From assembly GCA_913774715.1 (NCBI GenBank), contig CAJYHS010000155.1, forward strand, positions 1 to 64,000: a stretch of DNA of 64,000 nt, given 5' to 3'. Of this stretch, positions 1 to 8,136 are shown piece by piece. Made by a program: the position numbers and the translations under genes. Below the pieces are notes generated by a model. It saw only the letters and a program-made list of their open reading frames with translations, ran no database searches and was not told the DNA's origin. This DNA comes from an uncultured Siphonobacter sp. (GTDB lineage Bacteria; Bacteroidota; Bacteroidia; Cytophagales; Spirosomataceae). The first letter of the stretch is position 1, and each line of letters opens with the position of its first letter.

Positions 1-1488
1 CAGATTCCCGGCTTGCCCACGTTAGTACTGACTCCGGACATTATCTTCTTCATTTTCCTGCCACCCTTGTTATACGAGGCTGCCTGGAAATCCAGCTGGC
101 ATGAATTCAAAGCCAATATTCGCCCTATTACTCTGGCCGCAGTAGGTTTGGTCGTGTTTACGACTCTATGTGTCGGATGGGTGGTGCATAGCTTATTGCC
201 GAACATTAGCTGGGCGGAAGCTTTCTTGTTAGGAGCCATTGTTTCGCCGCCCGATGCCGTTGCCGCCACATCAGTTACCAAAGGACTTGGGCTTAATCCA
301 CGCATTCTCAGTATTCTGGAAGGAGAAAGTTTACTAAATGATGCCAGTGGACTGATTGTATACCGCTATGCACTCGCCGCCATTCTAACTGGAACCTTTA
401 ATATCTGGGACGCCGGCTTGCAGTTCATAATTGTCGTGATTGTCGGGGTAGTATGCGGATTGTTCGTGGGATATATCTTATACCTTATTCATAAGCACTT
501 TGTCTGTCAGTCCTTAGTGGAAGTAACCCTGACCTTACTTACGCCTTTTGCTTCGTATCTGCTAGCTGAACATTTCCATGCATCGGGAGTTCTGGCCGTG
601 GTTACCACAGGCTTATACCTATCGTTTCGGTCCTCTGAAATGTTTTCGACGCAATCAAGAATTCAGACGAATGCAGTATGGGAAGTCGTGGGCTTTATCC
701 TAAATGGCCTCGTCTTTATTCTACTAGGGTTACAGCTGCGGGTCGTTAGTACCGATTTGGATATGGTTACTACTCATGGTACCCTTATCTTGATTAAATA
801 CGGCTTATTAGTTAGTTTAACGGTTATTGTGGTGCGGTTTATCTGGGTCTTGCCCGCTTCGTTCCGGCCTAAGTTTCTATTTAAGAAAAAAGATGAAAGG
901 GATTTACTGGATCGCCGTAATCTGATTGTCATTGGCTGGTCGGGCATGCGTGGGGTAGTCTCTATGGCGATTGCTCTTTCCATTCCGCTAACGATGCCTT
1001 CTGGAGCTCTTTTCCCCAATCGTAACCTCATTATCTTCCTCACTTTTTGCGTCATTATTGTAACGCTGGTGGCTCAGGGATTAACGTTGCCCTGGGTGAT
1101 TCGGAAACTAAAAATCCCCAAACATTCGCTTTTGGCCGAAGAATATGAAGTTCGCTCTCAAGTCATTAGTGAGGTAATGGTACATATTGAAAACAATTTG
1201 CAGGACATCGATCATGTGGTGCTAAGCCGAATTCGGAACAGCTATCAGAATCGTTTCGAACGACTTCAACATACCGAACTTCCCCGGGCGGAATGGGCCA
1301 CGTCGGATAATCGGGCCTTACGGGTGTTTAATCAGTTTACGCAGGTGCAACTCGACATCATTGAAGTCGAGCGAAAGGTGATTAATCAACTGCACCGTAA
1401 AGGAACGGTTAGCGAAGAGATTTTAAGAAAACTGGAATCTGAGCTGGACATCGAGGAAACTCGTTTGCAGATGGAGATGGTAAAGTAA
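1..1488 (+). CDS. Na+/H+ antiporter, CPA1/NhaP type (5' truncated by window edge)
   Basis: Integral inner-membrane cation/proton antiporter that would exchange Na+ (or K+) for H+ to control internal pH and salt. The frame is open from base 1 (Gln-Ile-Pro-Gly precede the first possible TTG start at 13), so the N-terminus lies outside the window. Family hallmarks seen: FLPPLLYEAAW in an early helix, SPPDAVAA and ESLLNDASGL carrying the ion-binding acidic residues, and WSGMRGVVSMA in a late helix. About ten hydrophobic segments are followed by a hydrophilic helical tail of roughly 120 residues, as in NhaP/SynNhaP-type proteins. The exact ion cannot be read from sequence. It is followed 66 bp later by a hydrolase gene on the same strand; no terminator is evident between them. 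Confidence 0.9.
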   Translation, partial: QIPGLPTLVLTPDIIFFIFLPPLLYEAAWKSSWHEFKANIRPITLAAVGLVVFTTLCVGWVVHSLLPNISWAEAFLLGAIVSPPDAVAATSVTKGLGLNPRILSILEGESLLNDASGLIVYRYALAAILTGTFNIWDAGLQFIIVVIVGVVCGLFVGYILYLIHKHFVCQSLVEVTLTLLTPFASYLLAEHFHASGVLAVVTTGLYLSFRSSEMFSTQSRIQTNAVWEVVGFILNGLVFILLGLQLRVVSTDLDMVTTHGTLILIKYGLLVSLTVIVVRFIWVLPASFRPKFLFKKKDERDLLDRRNLIVIGWSGMRGVVSMAIALSIPLTMPSGALFPNRNLIIFLTFCVIIVTLVAQGLTLPWVIRKLKIPKHSLLAEEYEVRSQVISEVMVHIENNLQDIDHVVLSRIRNSYQNRFERLQHTELPRAEWATSDNRALRVFNQFTQVQLDIIEVERKVINQLHRKGTVSEEILRKLESELDIEETRLQMEMVK

Positions 1489-1554
1489 ACCATTGCTTTC
1501 AGTAACTACGGATTTATAAACAAACGCTGACCGAGGGAATCGCTTCATTCGACC

Positions 1555-2502
1555 ATGAAAAAGACATTACGCTTTGCAGGCTGGTTTCTACTGGTTGTTT
1601 TGGTCCTCCTAAATGTATTAATGGCTTTTCACGCGTATCGATTGACGTATTTCTACGAATCAACGGAAGCCGTTTTTCGACGACCCGAGCAGATGTCTAT
1701 GGGTGAAAAGGTTACCCAGGCTCTATTTGGGTTTCGCGTACCTAAGCGTCCTGTTAAAGAAGTGCCGGATTTCCCTTATCAAAAAATTCAATTAAAAAAC
1801 GCCAATAATCAAATCCTGGTAGGATGGTTGAGTCCGGCTCAGGGAAAATCGAAAGGTACGGTTATACTCTGGCATGGGCATGGTTCTAACAAATCACGTG
1901 TACTGGCCGAGGCTCGTTACTTTCATGAATTAGGATACCAGACGGTTCTGTTTGATTTTCGGTCCCACGGAGAATCTCAGGGTAATGTCTGTACCATCGG
2001 CTATCATGAAACGGATGACGTTAAAACGGTCTATAAATGGGTGAAAGCTAAGGGTGAGTCAAACATCATCCTTTGGGGAATGTCGATGGGAGCCGCCACA
2101 ATTCTCAAAGCCGTGCCTGAGTTTGAGCTGAAGCCTAGTAAAGTGCTCATTGAATGCCCTTTTGGATCCCTTGAGGATGCCATTGAAGGCCGGTTGCGAT
2201 CTTTGCATATACCTGCCCAGCCCTTTTCAAGTCTATTGCTTTTCTATGGCAGTATGGAACGGAGCATGGATGGTTGGGCGTACCAGCCCGCGTCTTATGC
2301 CCGGCAATTGAACATGCCCGTATTACTTCAATGGGGCCGCAGTGATCCACGGGTTTCACAGGCTGAAACGCAACTAATTTTTGCCAATCTTCGGGCTAAA
2401 AAGAAACGACTGGTGATCTACGAAGAATCGGGTCACCAGTCGTTTTGCCGTCATGAAACGGATAAATGGAAGAAAGAAGTTTCGGATTTTCTGGCTAATT
2501 AG
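1555..2502 (+). CDS. alpha/beta hydrolase, membrane-anchored
   Basis: Predicted serine hydrolase of the alpha/beta fold, probably facing the periplasm. Residues about 7-27 form one hydrophobic helix (signal anchor). The nucleophile elbow is GMSMG with Ser177; the oxyanion-loop motif HGHG is at 107-110; Asp264 (GRSDPRV) and His294 (SGHQSF) complete a plausible triad. At 315 residues it has the size of the YfhR/ABHD-like 'BEM46' esterases, but the substrate is unknown. The stop codon overlaps by 4 bp the stop of the convergent PorP/SprF-like gene. Unusually, a perfect 13-bp inverted repeat lies inside the last coding codons and includes the catalytic His codon. Confidence 0.88.
   Translation: MKKTLRFAGWFLLVVLVLLNVLMAFHAYRLTYFYESTEAVFRRPEQMSMGEKVTQALFGFRVPKRPVKEVPDFPYQKIQLKNANNQILVGWLSPAQGKSKGTVILWHGHGSNKSRVLAEARYFHELGYQTVLFDFRSHGESQGNVCTIGYHETDDVKTVYKWVKAKGESNIILWGMSMGAATILKAVPEFELKPSKVLIECPFGSLEDAIEGRLRSLHIPAQPFSSLLLFYGSMERSMDGWAYQPASYARQLNMPVLLQWGRSDPRVSQAETQLIFANLRAKKKRLVIYEESGHQSFCRHETDKWKKEVSDFLAN
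2404..2446. terminator. terminator-like hairpin inside the hydrolase 3' end
   Basis: Arms AAACGACTGGTGA (2404-2416) and TCACCAGTCGTTT (2433-2445) pair perfectly across a 16-nt loop. On the plus strand the hairpin is followed by only one further T and then GCCG. On the minus strand it is followed by CTTTTT, so it can act as an intrinsic terminator for the PorP/SprF-like transcript, which has no other terminator between the two overlapping stop codons. The right arm contains the His294 codon of the hydrolase. Confidence 0.6.
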
Positions 2503-3386
2503 AAGTATCGCATCTGGCCAACTTTTCCCGTTCCGTTGTCGAATTCGTAACGTAAGAAGAATTGCCAGATGGTACTTTCGGCAGTATTAAAGCCAAAGTT
2601 TCCATTTTTAGGAGAGTTAAAGTCATAACTAACTCCTACGCGAAAACGGTCCCCTAACTGAGCCTCGGCGGTACCGAGAATACCACTCTTTCCACCAAGC
2701 GTTTTAAGTGTACTCTGATACCAAAGTCCAATACCTACCTGATTAATCCAGACGGTAGCATTAACGTCGGCGTTAGCCTTGAAGCTGGAGGCAAGGGTTT
2801 GTCCCCGCACGAGCGTGGCTAACTTTAGTTTTACGTCTTCTGAGAGATCAAATAAATAACCACCCGTCAGAAAAATGGGGCGGAGGTTATCATAATAGTT
2901 TGTAGAGCCGACTAGGTTTTGGCCTGATAACCCGGCATAGTAACGCGGCGTTTTATACTGTACACCCAGGCCAGCACTGACAGGATACACATTATTACCA
3001 ACAAAGCTATTAGGAGGAACCACCTGCGTAACCCCTACCTGAGCACCAATCGATAAGATTTCATCTTCTGAAATGCGATGGCGGTAGGCTCCCGTGCCGT
3101 AAAAACCTACGGAAGCCACGGAATAAGGATCCCGGAAAGCCTGAAAACCTAAGGCAAACTTCTCTCCAGCAGGTGCATCGAAAGTAAAATACTGCGAACT
3201 ATACGTGTTGCGAAAAACCACCGAGCGACGACGATTAATAAAGGTCAGGCTCGTAACATCCCGGCTACCAGCGTAAGCAGGATTAATAGCCAGTGGATTA
3301 AAAGGGTAGGAACTGTATATGCCTTCCAGCTGGGCAGAGGCGATTTCGGAAAGAAAAATCAGACAAAAAAGGAAAAGTATACGCAT
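2499..3386 (-). CDS. PorP/SprF family type IX secretion outer-membrane protein
   Basis: Outer-membrane beta-barrel protein of the PorP/SprF family, which in T9SS bacteria helps anchor or export surface proteins. Seen: a signal peptide of about 18 residues ending in ASA-Q, then the family-typical start of the mature protein (NPLAINPAYAGSRD) and RRRSVVFRNT, followed by alternating beta-strand-like segments (YAGLSGQNL, LGDRFRVGVSYDF) to an aromatic C-terminus ending in F. Length 295 is usual for the family. Such proteins are commonly encoded beside large CHU_C or PKD surface proteins; here the gene stands alone, convergent with a hydrolase, so its cargo is not indicated. A TACTTTCG box lies about 20 nt upstream of the start. 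Confidence 0.88.
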   Translation of the reverse strand: MRILFLFCLIFLSEIASAQLEGIYSSYPFNPLAINPAYAGSRDVTSLTFINRRRSVVFRNTYSSQYFTFDAPAGEKFALGFQAFRDPYSVASVGFYGTGAYRHRISEDEILSIGAQVGVTQVVPPNSFVGNNVYPVSAGLGVQYKTPRYYAGLSGQNLVGSTNYYDNLRPIFLTGGYLFDLSEDVKLKLATLVRGQTLASSFKANADVNATVWINQVGIGLWYQSTLKTLGGKSGILGTAEAQLGDRFRVGVSYDFNSPKNGNFGFNTAESTIWQFFLRYEFDNGTGKVGQMRYF

Positions 3387-3406
3387 AGAGGCAGATGATT
3401 GGAAAA

Positions 3407-3414
3407 CGAAAGTA
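3407..3414 (-). promoter_or_regulatory. candidate -7 box of the PorP/SprF-like gene
   Basis: On the minus strand the bases read TACTTTCG, one mismatch from the Bacteroidota -7 consensus TAnnTTTG. It lies 20 nt upstream of the ATG at 3386, a reasonable leader length. No clear -33 TTTG element was found. Confidence 0.4.
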
Positions 3415-3565
3415 CACAGAGCCGAATAAAAAGAGGCATCCTCAAAGCACTTTCCAAATAACCGTTTACAAATTATATCCAGACCTTCATCCCAATAACG
3501 TAGACGAAATCTTCGTTTTTAGGGAAGTTTACAGTTCAATCTGTCTTGATACACTCTGATAAGCC

Positions 3566-4261
3566 ATGAAAAAGTATTTGATTCTCGGTATGGCCGCTTT
3601 GGCCCTGAATTCCTGTAGCCGTGATAATGTAGGGCCTTACGATGAAACCTTTGCCGATTTTTCCCTGAATGATTTTGATCGGCTTGCTATGGGTAATGGC
3701 TTTAAAGTTTCCGTTGTGCGTGGAAATGCCTATCGTATTGTTGCACATGGACACCGGGCCGATGTGGACGATCTGGAAGTTCGAAGAGTAGAGGATGAAT
3801 TACGCATCAGTTATCGACATAATCGCAGTCGACAGTACGATATGGAACTGGAAATTACGATGCCTTATTTGGAATCGATCGATTTTTCGGGGGCTGTTGA
3901 AGCGGACATTACCGGTTTTGAGCGGGAGCCTCAGCTGGATGTGAGGTTGTCAGGAGCTTCAGACGTCTGGTTTAATGGAACGGTTGAATTCCTGACAGCG
4001 GACCTTTCCGGAGCCAGTGAACTGGAGCTGGAGGGTTATGCCAACCAAATGGACGTTATTCTTTCCGGTGCTTCGGAGCTGGATGCCTTTGATTTTCCGG
4101 TCTATGATGCAGCTCTTGATCTTGCCGGAGCTAGTAAGGCCGAAGTGACCGCTTCACAAAACCTAAAAGTAAAAGCCAGTGGAGCCAGTGCAGTCTGGTA
4201 CCGGGGAAATCCAAGAACAGACGTTCAGAGTTCGGGTGGGAGTACCGTACGCCGGGATTAA
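3566..4261 (+). CDS. DUF2807 (head-GIN domain) lipoprotein
   Basis: Small exported lipoprotein with a DUF2807 beta-helix-like domain. The signal peptide ends in the lipobox LNSC, giving lipidated Cys17. The N-terminal part (NDFDRLAMGNGFKVSV) matches the usual entry of the domain. The C-terminal half is a ladder of LSGAS/LAGAS/ASGAS turns spaced about 20 residues apart, as expected for a parallel beta-helix. Function is unknown for the family; despite the 'auto-transporter adhesin' label there is no autotransporter barrel here. A strong terminator follows at once, so it is probably monocistronic. Confidence 0.85.
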   Translation: MKKYLILGMAALALNSCSRDNVGPYDETFADFSLNDFDRLAMGNGFKVSVVRGNAYRIVAHGHRADVDDLEVRRVEDELRISYRHNRSRQYDMELEITMPYLESIDFSGAVEADITGFEREPQLDVRLSGASDVWFNGTVEFLTADLSGASELELEGYANQMDVILSGASELDAFDFPVYDAALDLAGASKAEVTASQNLKVKASGASAVWYRGNPRTDVQSSGGSTVRRD

Positions 4262-4282
4262 CTAGATAGCAGGCAAGTGTAC

Positions 4283-4333
4283 ATCAGCCTTACGAAAGAC
4301 GCAATCCTTTTTCGTAAGGCTGATCCGTTTTTT
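4283..4333 (+). terminator. intrinsic terminator after the DUF2807 gene
   Basis: A perfect 15-bp stem (4283-4297 pairing with 4310-4324) encloses a 12-nt loop and is followed by CCGTTTTTT. It sits 22 nt after the stop codon. Confidence 0.85.
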
Positions 4334-4407
4334 AAGCAGTACCGTCGAGAAAAAAAAGATTCTCATCGTGGTATAGGGGACTTGTGGCATCTTTTATGGA
4401 ACTTACA

Positions 4408-4415
4408 TACTTTTC
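4408..4415 (+). promoter_or_regulatory. candidate -7 box of the LytS/LytTR pair
   Basis: TACTTTTC is one base from TAnnTTTG and lies 26 nt before the ATG at 4442. A TTG at 4382-4384 is a possible but slightly distant -33 element. Confidence 0.35.
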
Positions 4416-4441
4416 AAAGCGAATAAGTAGTTTATCCTTAG

Positions 4442-5476
4442 ATGATTACCCCTTTTTCAATCCGTATCTCACGAGCCTGGCGAGGTCTTCTTCAGGTGCT
4501 ATTCTGGGGTTTGTTTGTAACCTGGCCTGTGGTCTTTCCCCCGCAACCCCGATTACACCGACCACCACCCAGCAAGCCGCCCGAGCCCAGCTACATGGTG
4601 GCTCTAAATCTGATGGCGGTTCTTTTCTTTTACCTGAATACGAAGATACTGATTCCTAAAGTACTGGAGAAAAGAGGAATAGGGGTTTATCTGTTGACGG
4701 TAGCGAGCTCGGTATTAGTAATGGTTCTGGTTTCGGTCGGCTTGCGTTCAAATTCGTTGGAATCGGATTTGACGGACATGAGATTTATGCTGGGAACCAT
4801 CTTTCCGGTATTGTTTATCTTTTCATTGAGTACAACGTATCAGATTCTTAATGATTTTCACCGGAAACAGCAATCTGAAAAAGAACGCGAAAATGAGCGG
4901 CTCAAATCCGAGCTTAGTTTTCTCCGATCTCAGATTAGTCCTCATTTTCTCTTTAATATTCTGAACAGCATCGTATCACTGGCTCGATTTAAACCCGAAT
5001 CCGTCGAACCGGCTACCATTCAGTTAGCCGAGTTGATGCGGTACATGCTATACGAATCAGACGAGGCAAAGGTGCCTATTGATCAGGAAGTTAGTTACCT
5101 GAAAAGTTACATCGACTTACAGACGCTCCGGTTAGGAAAAAAAGTACAGGTACTGTTTAATACCGGTCCGATTAACGTCAGCCATTCTATTGAACCGATG
5201 TTATTAATACCCTTCGTCGAGAACGCGTTTAAGCACGGGATCGGTATGATTCATCAGCCCATCCTTACGGTGCAGCTGAGTATTGAAGAGGATGTTTTGT
5301 ATTTTCTGGTAAAAAATAAAGTAAGCATGCAACCTGATGACCCGAAAGATCATCGTTCTGGTATTGGGTTGAAAAACGTAGAACGACGACTGAATTTGCT
5401 CTATCCTCAACACGAACTCAACATCGTGGAGTCGGAAGGCTGGTATGAAGTTCAATTAACCCTAAAGTTTTCATGA
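4442..5476 (+). CDS. LytS-type sensor histidine kinase (His_kinase family)
   Basis: Membrane sensor kinase of the LytS/YehU class that should phosphorylate the LytTR regulator encoded next. Four hydrophobic segments (about residues 16-32, 52-70, 82-101, 116-132) are followed by a short coiled linker, then the family phosphoacceptor motif SQISPHFLFNILN with His168, and a HATPase domain with IPFVENAFKHG (N box) and GIGLKNVERRL (G box). A proline-rich loop (residues 33-48) separates the first two membrane segments. The ATG at 4442 is chosen because it begins directly before the first hydrophobic segment. The last four bases overlap the start of the regulator (ATGA), so translation is coupled. 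The signal is unknown. Confidence 0.9.
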   Translation: MITPFSIRISRAWRGLLQVLFWGLFVTWPVVFPPQPRLHRPPPSKPPEPSYMVALNLMAVLFFYLNTKILIPKVLEKRGIGVYLLTVASSVLVMVLVSVGLRSNSLESDLTDMRFMLGTIFPVLFIFSLSTTYQILNDFHRKQQSEKERENERLKSELSFLRSQISPHFLFNILNSIVSLARFKPESVEPATIQLAELMRYMLYESDEAKVPIDQEVSYLKSYIDLQTLRLGKKVQVLFNTGPINVSHSIEPMLLIPFVENAFKHGIGMIHQPILTVQLSIEEDVLYFLVKNKVSMQPDDPKDHRSGIGLKNVERRLNLLYPQHELNIVESEGWYEVQLTLKFS

Positions 5477-6192
5477 ACAAAATTCGTTGCGTAGCCGTAG
5501 ATGACGAGCCGCTGGCTTTAGCCTTACTCGCCGATAATATTAAAAAAGTCCCCTATCTGGAGCTCGTTGCTACTTGCGAAGACGCTTTAGAGACGCTGGA
5601 AGTAATTAATCGTGAAACGGTTGATTTACTGTTTATGGATATTCAGATGCCGGGTTTGACGGGCACGCAATTTCTGAAATCGCTGACTCAACGGCCACAG
5701 GTTATATTCGTGACAGCGTATGAACAATACGCTCTCGAAGGTTTTAATCTAAGCGTACTCGATTACCTGCTGAAGCCGGTGCCGATGGCCCGTTTTTTAC
5801 AGGCTACGGAAAAGGCAAGGGAGTTTTTTGCCCGAGCCAAAGCTCCAGCCAGTATAGTCCCTACGGAAGATCATTTTTTCGTACACGCCGATTACTCACT
5901 GGTAAAAATTCAGATTCCGACGATTTTGTACATCGAAGGGTTGAAAGATTACGTGAAGATTCATACGACGGTTCACAGTCGCCCGGTGATTACGCGGATG
6001 ACTTTAAAAAATCTGGAAGAGATGTTACCCTCTCCGGCATTTTTGCGAGTGCATCGTTCCTATATCATCGCTACTGACCGAGTAGATGCTATTCGGAAAC
6101 TGAAAATTACCGTTGCAGGCAACAGCATTCCGGTGAGTGAGCAGTACCTGCCACACATACTGGAAGTGTTACAGGTAAATAAACACGAGTAG
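5473..6192 (+). CDS. LytTR family DNA-binding response regulator
   Basis: Response regulator partner of the preceding LytS-type kinase. The receiver domain (about 1-120) shows the acidic pair VDDEP, phosphoacceptor Asp56 (LLFMDIQMPG), the Thr in VTAYEQYA and Lys in LLKPV. The C-terminal LytTR DNA-binding domain (about 135-235) shows the typical LYIEGLKDYVKIHT and FLRVHRSYII segments. It would bind direct repeats at target promoters. The nearest downstream targets are the Kelch/DUF4907/DUF4270 genes, but that link is only positional. Length 239 is standard. Confidence 0.93.
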   Translation: MNKIRCVAVDDEPLALALLADNIKKVPYLELVATCEDALETLEVINRETVDLLFMDIQMPGLTGTQFLKSLTQRPQVIFVTAYEQYALEGFNLSVLDYLLKPVPMARFLQATEKAREFFARAKAPASIVPTEDHFFVHADYSLVKIQIPTILYIEGLKDYVKIHTTVHSRPVITRMTLKNLEEMLPSPAFLRVHRSYIIATDRVDAIRKLKITVAGNSIPVSEQYLPHILEVLQVNKHE

Positions 6193-6344
6193 CTTTTTTC
6201 GGGAAATCGTACAATAAAAGCCGTCAGCATCGTTAATAAAGCCAGTAATAAACGTAGAATGGCATTTATTTCTAAGCCTTGAAAAGAATGTTATTTCGTG
6301 AGGTTTAGGGTAAGGAAGAAGCTGGATACGGACTTGTTAATGAT

Positions 6345-6383
6345 AATATTCTTATAATCAGTAGGTTATAAGGAATATTTTTA
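6345..6383 (+). terminator. possible terminator of the LytS/LytTR operon
   Basis: AATATTCTTATAA (6345-6357) pairs with TTATAAGGAATATT (6366-6379) with one bulged G, and a short T run follows. The stem is almost all A/T and it lies about 150 nt after the stop codon, so strength is doubtful. Confidence 0.45.
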
Positions 6384-6490
6384 AGTGAACAGAAAAGTAT
6401 TCATTTAGAAATGATACAGAAACCTGAGCGGAAAAGAAAGAGCAAAGGCAGCTTTTCGACTGAGGGTTTTATTTCCTAGAAACATACGAT

Positions 6491-6498
6491 TACTTTTG
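6491..6498 (+). promoter_or_regulatory. TAnnTTTG promoter box before the Kelch/DUF4907/DUF4270 genes
   Basis: TACTTTTG matches the Bacteroidota -7 consensus exactly. The -33 position about 20 nt upstream is T-rich (GGTTTTATTT) without a clean TTTG. It would drive the three-gene unit starting at 6757. Confidence 0.5.
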
Positions 6499-6756
6499 CG
6501 TTTTTATTAGGCGAAAGCCAACGAGTAAAATAAGGATTTGTATAATCAGAGCATGATCCCGGCGGATCACTCCTTTACATACATCCCCCGGATTAGAAAG
6601 CCAAGGTGCCGATCGAAGAGGTACCTGCCAGTGGACTAATCTATTAATCAACTTTTTCATCATACCGCATTATAAATGAAACGGTCTGACTTTTCAATGA
6701 TGTCTATTTTTTCAAATCCCACCTCTGTGCGTAGTATTTCTCGCGGATTCCGGTCT

Positions 6757-7746
6757 ATGAACCGTTCCCTGTTGTTGATTGCTGGTTTAGCAGCCCTTGG
6801 CGTTTCCTGTAAGGGTGACGACGATTCCAATGAATTAGGTGACTGGACTCGCAAGTCTGATTTTGAAGGAGTGGCTCGGGGTGGTGCAGCTGGTTTTGTC
6901 GTTGGAACGAAAGCTTATGTGACAACAGGACTAAACAGCAACAGTGAGCGTTTGGCTGATACCTGGGAGTATGATTCCCAATTAAACACCTGGACTCAGA
7001 AAGCAAACTTCCCAGGCGTGGCTCGTGCATTGGGTACTGGCTTTGCTGCTAATAACAAAGGTTATGTGGGTTTGGGTCAAAATTCAAATAACCAATATTT
7101 GAAGGATTTTTATTCATACGATCCTGCTACGAACAAATGGACTAAAATTGCTGATTACATGGGCAGTGGTCGTTCTGGTACAGTGAATTTCGTTATTAAT
7201 AACAAAGGATACGTTGGAACGGGCTATGATGGCAACTTCCTGAATGATATTTATTCTTACGATGCTACGGCGGATGCCTGGACGAAAGAAACCAGCTATG
7301 CTGGCGTAAAACGCCGTGGAGCTGTATCGATGGTAATTAATAATGTAGCTTACGTAGGTACAGGAGAAAACAACAGTGTTACTCAGAATGACTGGTGGTC
7401 TTATGATCCAACTACTAAAGTCTGGACACAAAAGTTAGATTTTACCTCCGATCAATCGAGCATCAAACGTTCAAATGCTAATACGTTTGTAATTGGTAAT
7501 ACGGGTTATTTATTAATGGGTGAGAGTGGTGATAACTATGTTTGGTCTTACGATCCTGCTACGGATATCTGGACGAACGTACAGGACTTCACCAATAGTA
7601 ACTACAAGATTAAACCAGCCAAGAGAAGCATTGCCGTAGGGTTTACCATCAATAACATTGGTTACATTACTACAGGCGGAACCAGCAGCCGTTTCGATGA
7701 TATCTTCGCTTTCGATCCTGCTAAATTGCGGGTTTTAGCTGACTAA
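6757..7746 (+). CDS. Kelch-repeat lipoprotein
   Basis: Exported lipoprotein folded as a Kelch beta-propeller. The ATG at 6757 is preferred over upstream starts (the frame is open from 6676) because it is followed directly by a signal peptide with lipobox GVSC (Cys18) and an acidic +2 region (KGDDD). About six repeats contain the pattern YVGTG...DxWSYDPxTxxWT, each starting a new blade. The closest described relatives are galactose-oxidase-like or NanM-like Kelch proteins, but no catalytic residues can be assigned. It is followed 5 bp later by a DUF4907 gene and then a DUF4270 gene, suggesting a joint surface or periplasmic role. Confidence 0.85.
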   Translation: MNRSLLLIAGLAALGVSCKGDDDSNELGDWTRKSDFEGVARGGAAGFVVGTKAYVTTGLNSNSERLADTWEYDSQLNTWTQKANFPGVARALGTGFAANNKGYVGLGQNSNNQYLKDFYSYDPATNKWTKIADYMGSGRSGTVNFVINNKGYVGTGYDGNFLNDIYSYDATADAWTKETSYAGVKRRGAVSMVINNVAYVGTGENNSVTQNDWWSYDPTTKVWTQKLDFTSDQSSIKRSNANTFVIGNTGYLLMGESGDNYVWSYDPATDIWTNVQDFTNSNYKIKPAKRSIAVGFTINNIGYITTGGTSSRFDDIFAFDPAKLRVLAD

Positions 7747-7751
7747 TAAGC

Positions 7752-8072
7752 ATGTTCAGAAAGCGTTGGATTTGGTTTCTAGTCGTTTCTATTCTCATAG
7801 GGTTTGGTTTCTACTTCTGGAAATCCCGCTCATCTTCGCTTGAGGTGTCTGTTTTTCAGACCCCAATAGGCTGGGGCTATCAGATTAGTAATCAGGGTAA
7901 ACCTTACATCCGTCAACCCATGATTCCGGGTATTACGGGTGAACAAGGTTTTAAGAATGCAGAACAGGCAGAAGCTGCCGGTAAACTGGTTGTGCATAAA
8001 CTAGAAAACAAACAATTCCCTCCTTCACTAACAGCTGAAGAACTTAAGGAATTAGGAGTAGAAATACCCTAA
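7752..8072 (+). CDS. DUF4907-like small anchored protein
   Basis: A 106-residue protein with an N-terminal membrane anchor (residues 5-23) and a compact extracytoplasmic domain: SVFQTPIGWGYQI, then GKPYIRQPMIPGI and KNAEQAEAAGKLVVHKL. I recognise this as DUF4907-like from memory of the family; it has no known function. It starts 5 bp after the Kelch stop, so the two are co-transcribed. A GC-rich hairpin follows before the DUF4270 gene. Confidence 0.75.
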   Translation: MFRKRWIWFLVVSILIGFGFYFWKSRSSSLEVSVFQTPIGWGYQISNQGKPYIRQPMIPGITGEQGFKNAEQAEAAGKLVVHKLENKQFPPSLTAEELKELGVEIP

Positions 8073-8083
8073 GCAAGTAAGAA

Positions 8084-8120
8084 GCGGGAGTGGGTCGATT
8101 GCCTGCTCCCGGTTTCGTTT
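8084..8120 (+). terminator. weak hairpin between DUF4907 and DUF4270 genes
   Basis: GCGGGAG at about 8084-8090 can pair with CTCCCGG at 8106-8112, followed by TTTCGTTT. The T tract is interrupted, so it may only attenuate read-through into the DUF4270 gene. Confidence 0.4.
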
Positions 8121-8136
8121 ACTCAAAAAATAATCA

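Larger units (their letters stand above)
6193..6756. other. long non-coding gap after the LytTR gene
   Basis: No convincing gene was found on either strand; all open stretches lack a start or are very short. The gap holds an AT-rich hairpin followed by five Ts at 6345-6383, a perfect TAnnTTTG box at 6491, and then about 260 nt of leader before the chosen start of the Kelch gene. The leader shows no known riboswitch that I can recognise. Confidence 0.5.

Noticed and set aside
4384-4659. Open frame overlapping the start of the LytS-type kinase
   Set aside because: It is out of frame with the kinase, has no domain, and the kinase membrane segments explain the sequence.
6193-6340. Possible small membrane protein on the minus strand after the LytTR gene
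   Set aside because: A short hydrophobic stretch is readable, but it lacks a suitable start after the preceding stop and then runs antisense into the LytTR gene.
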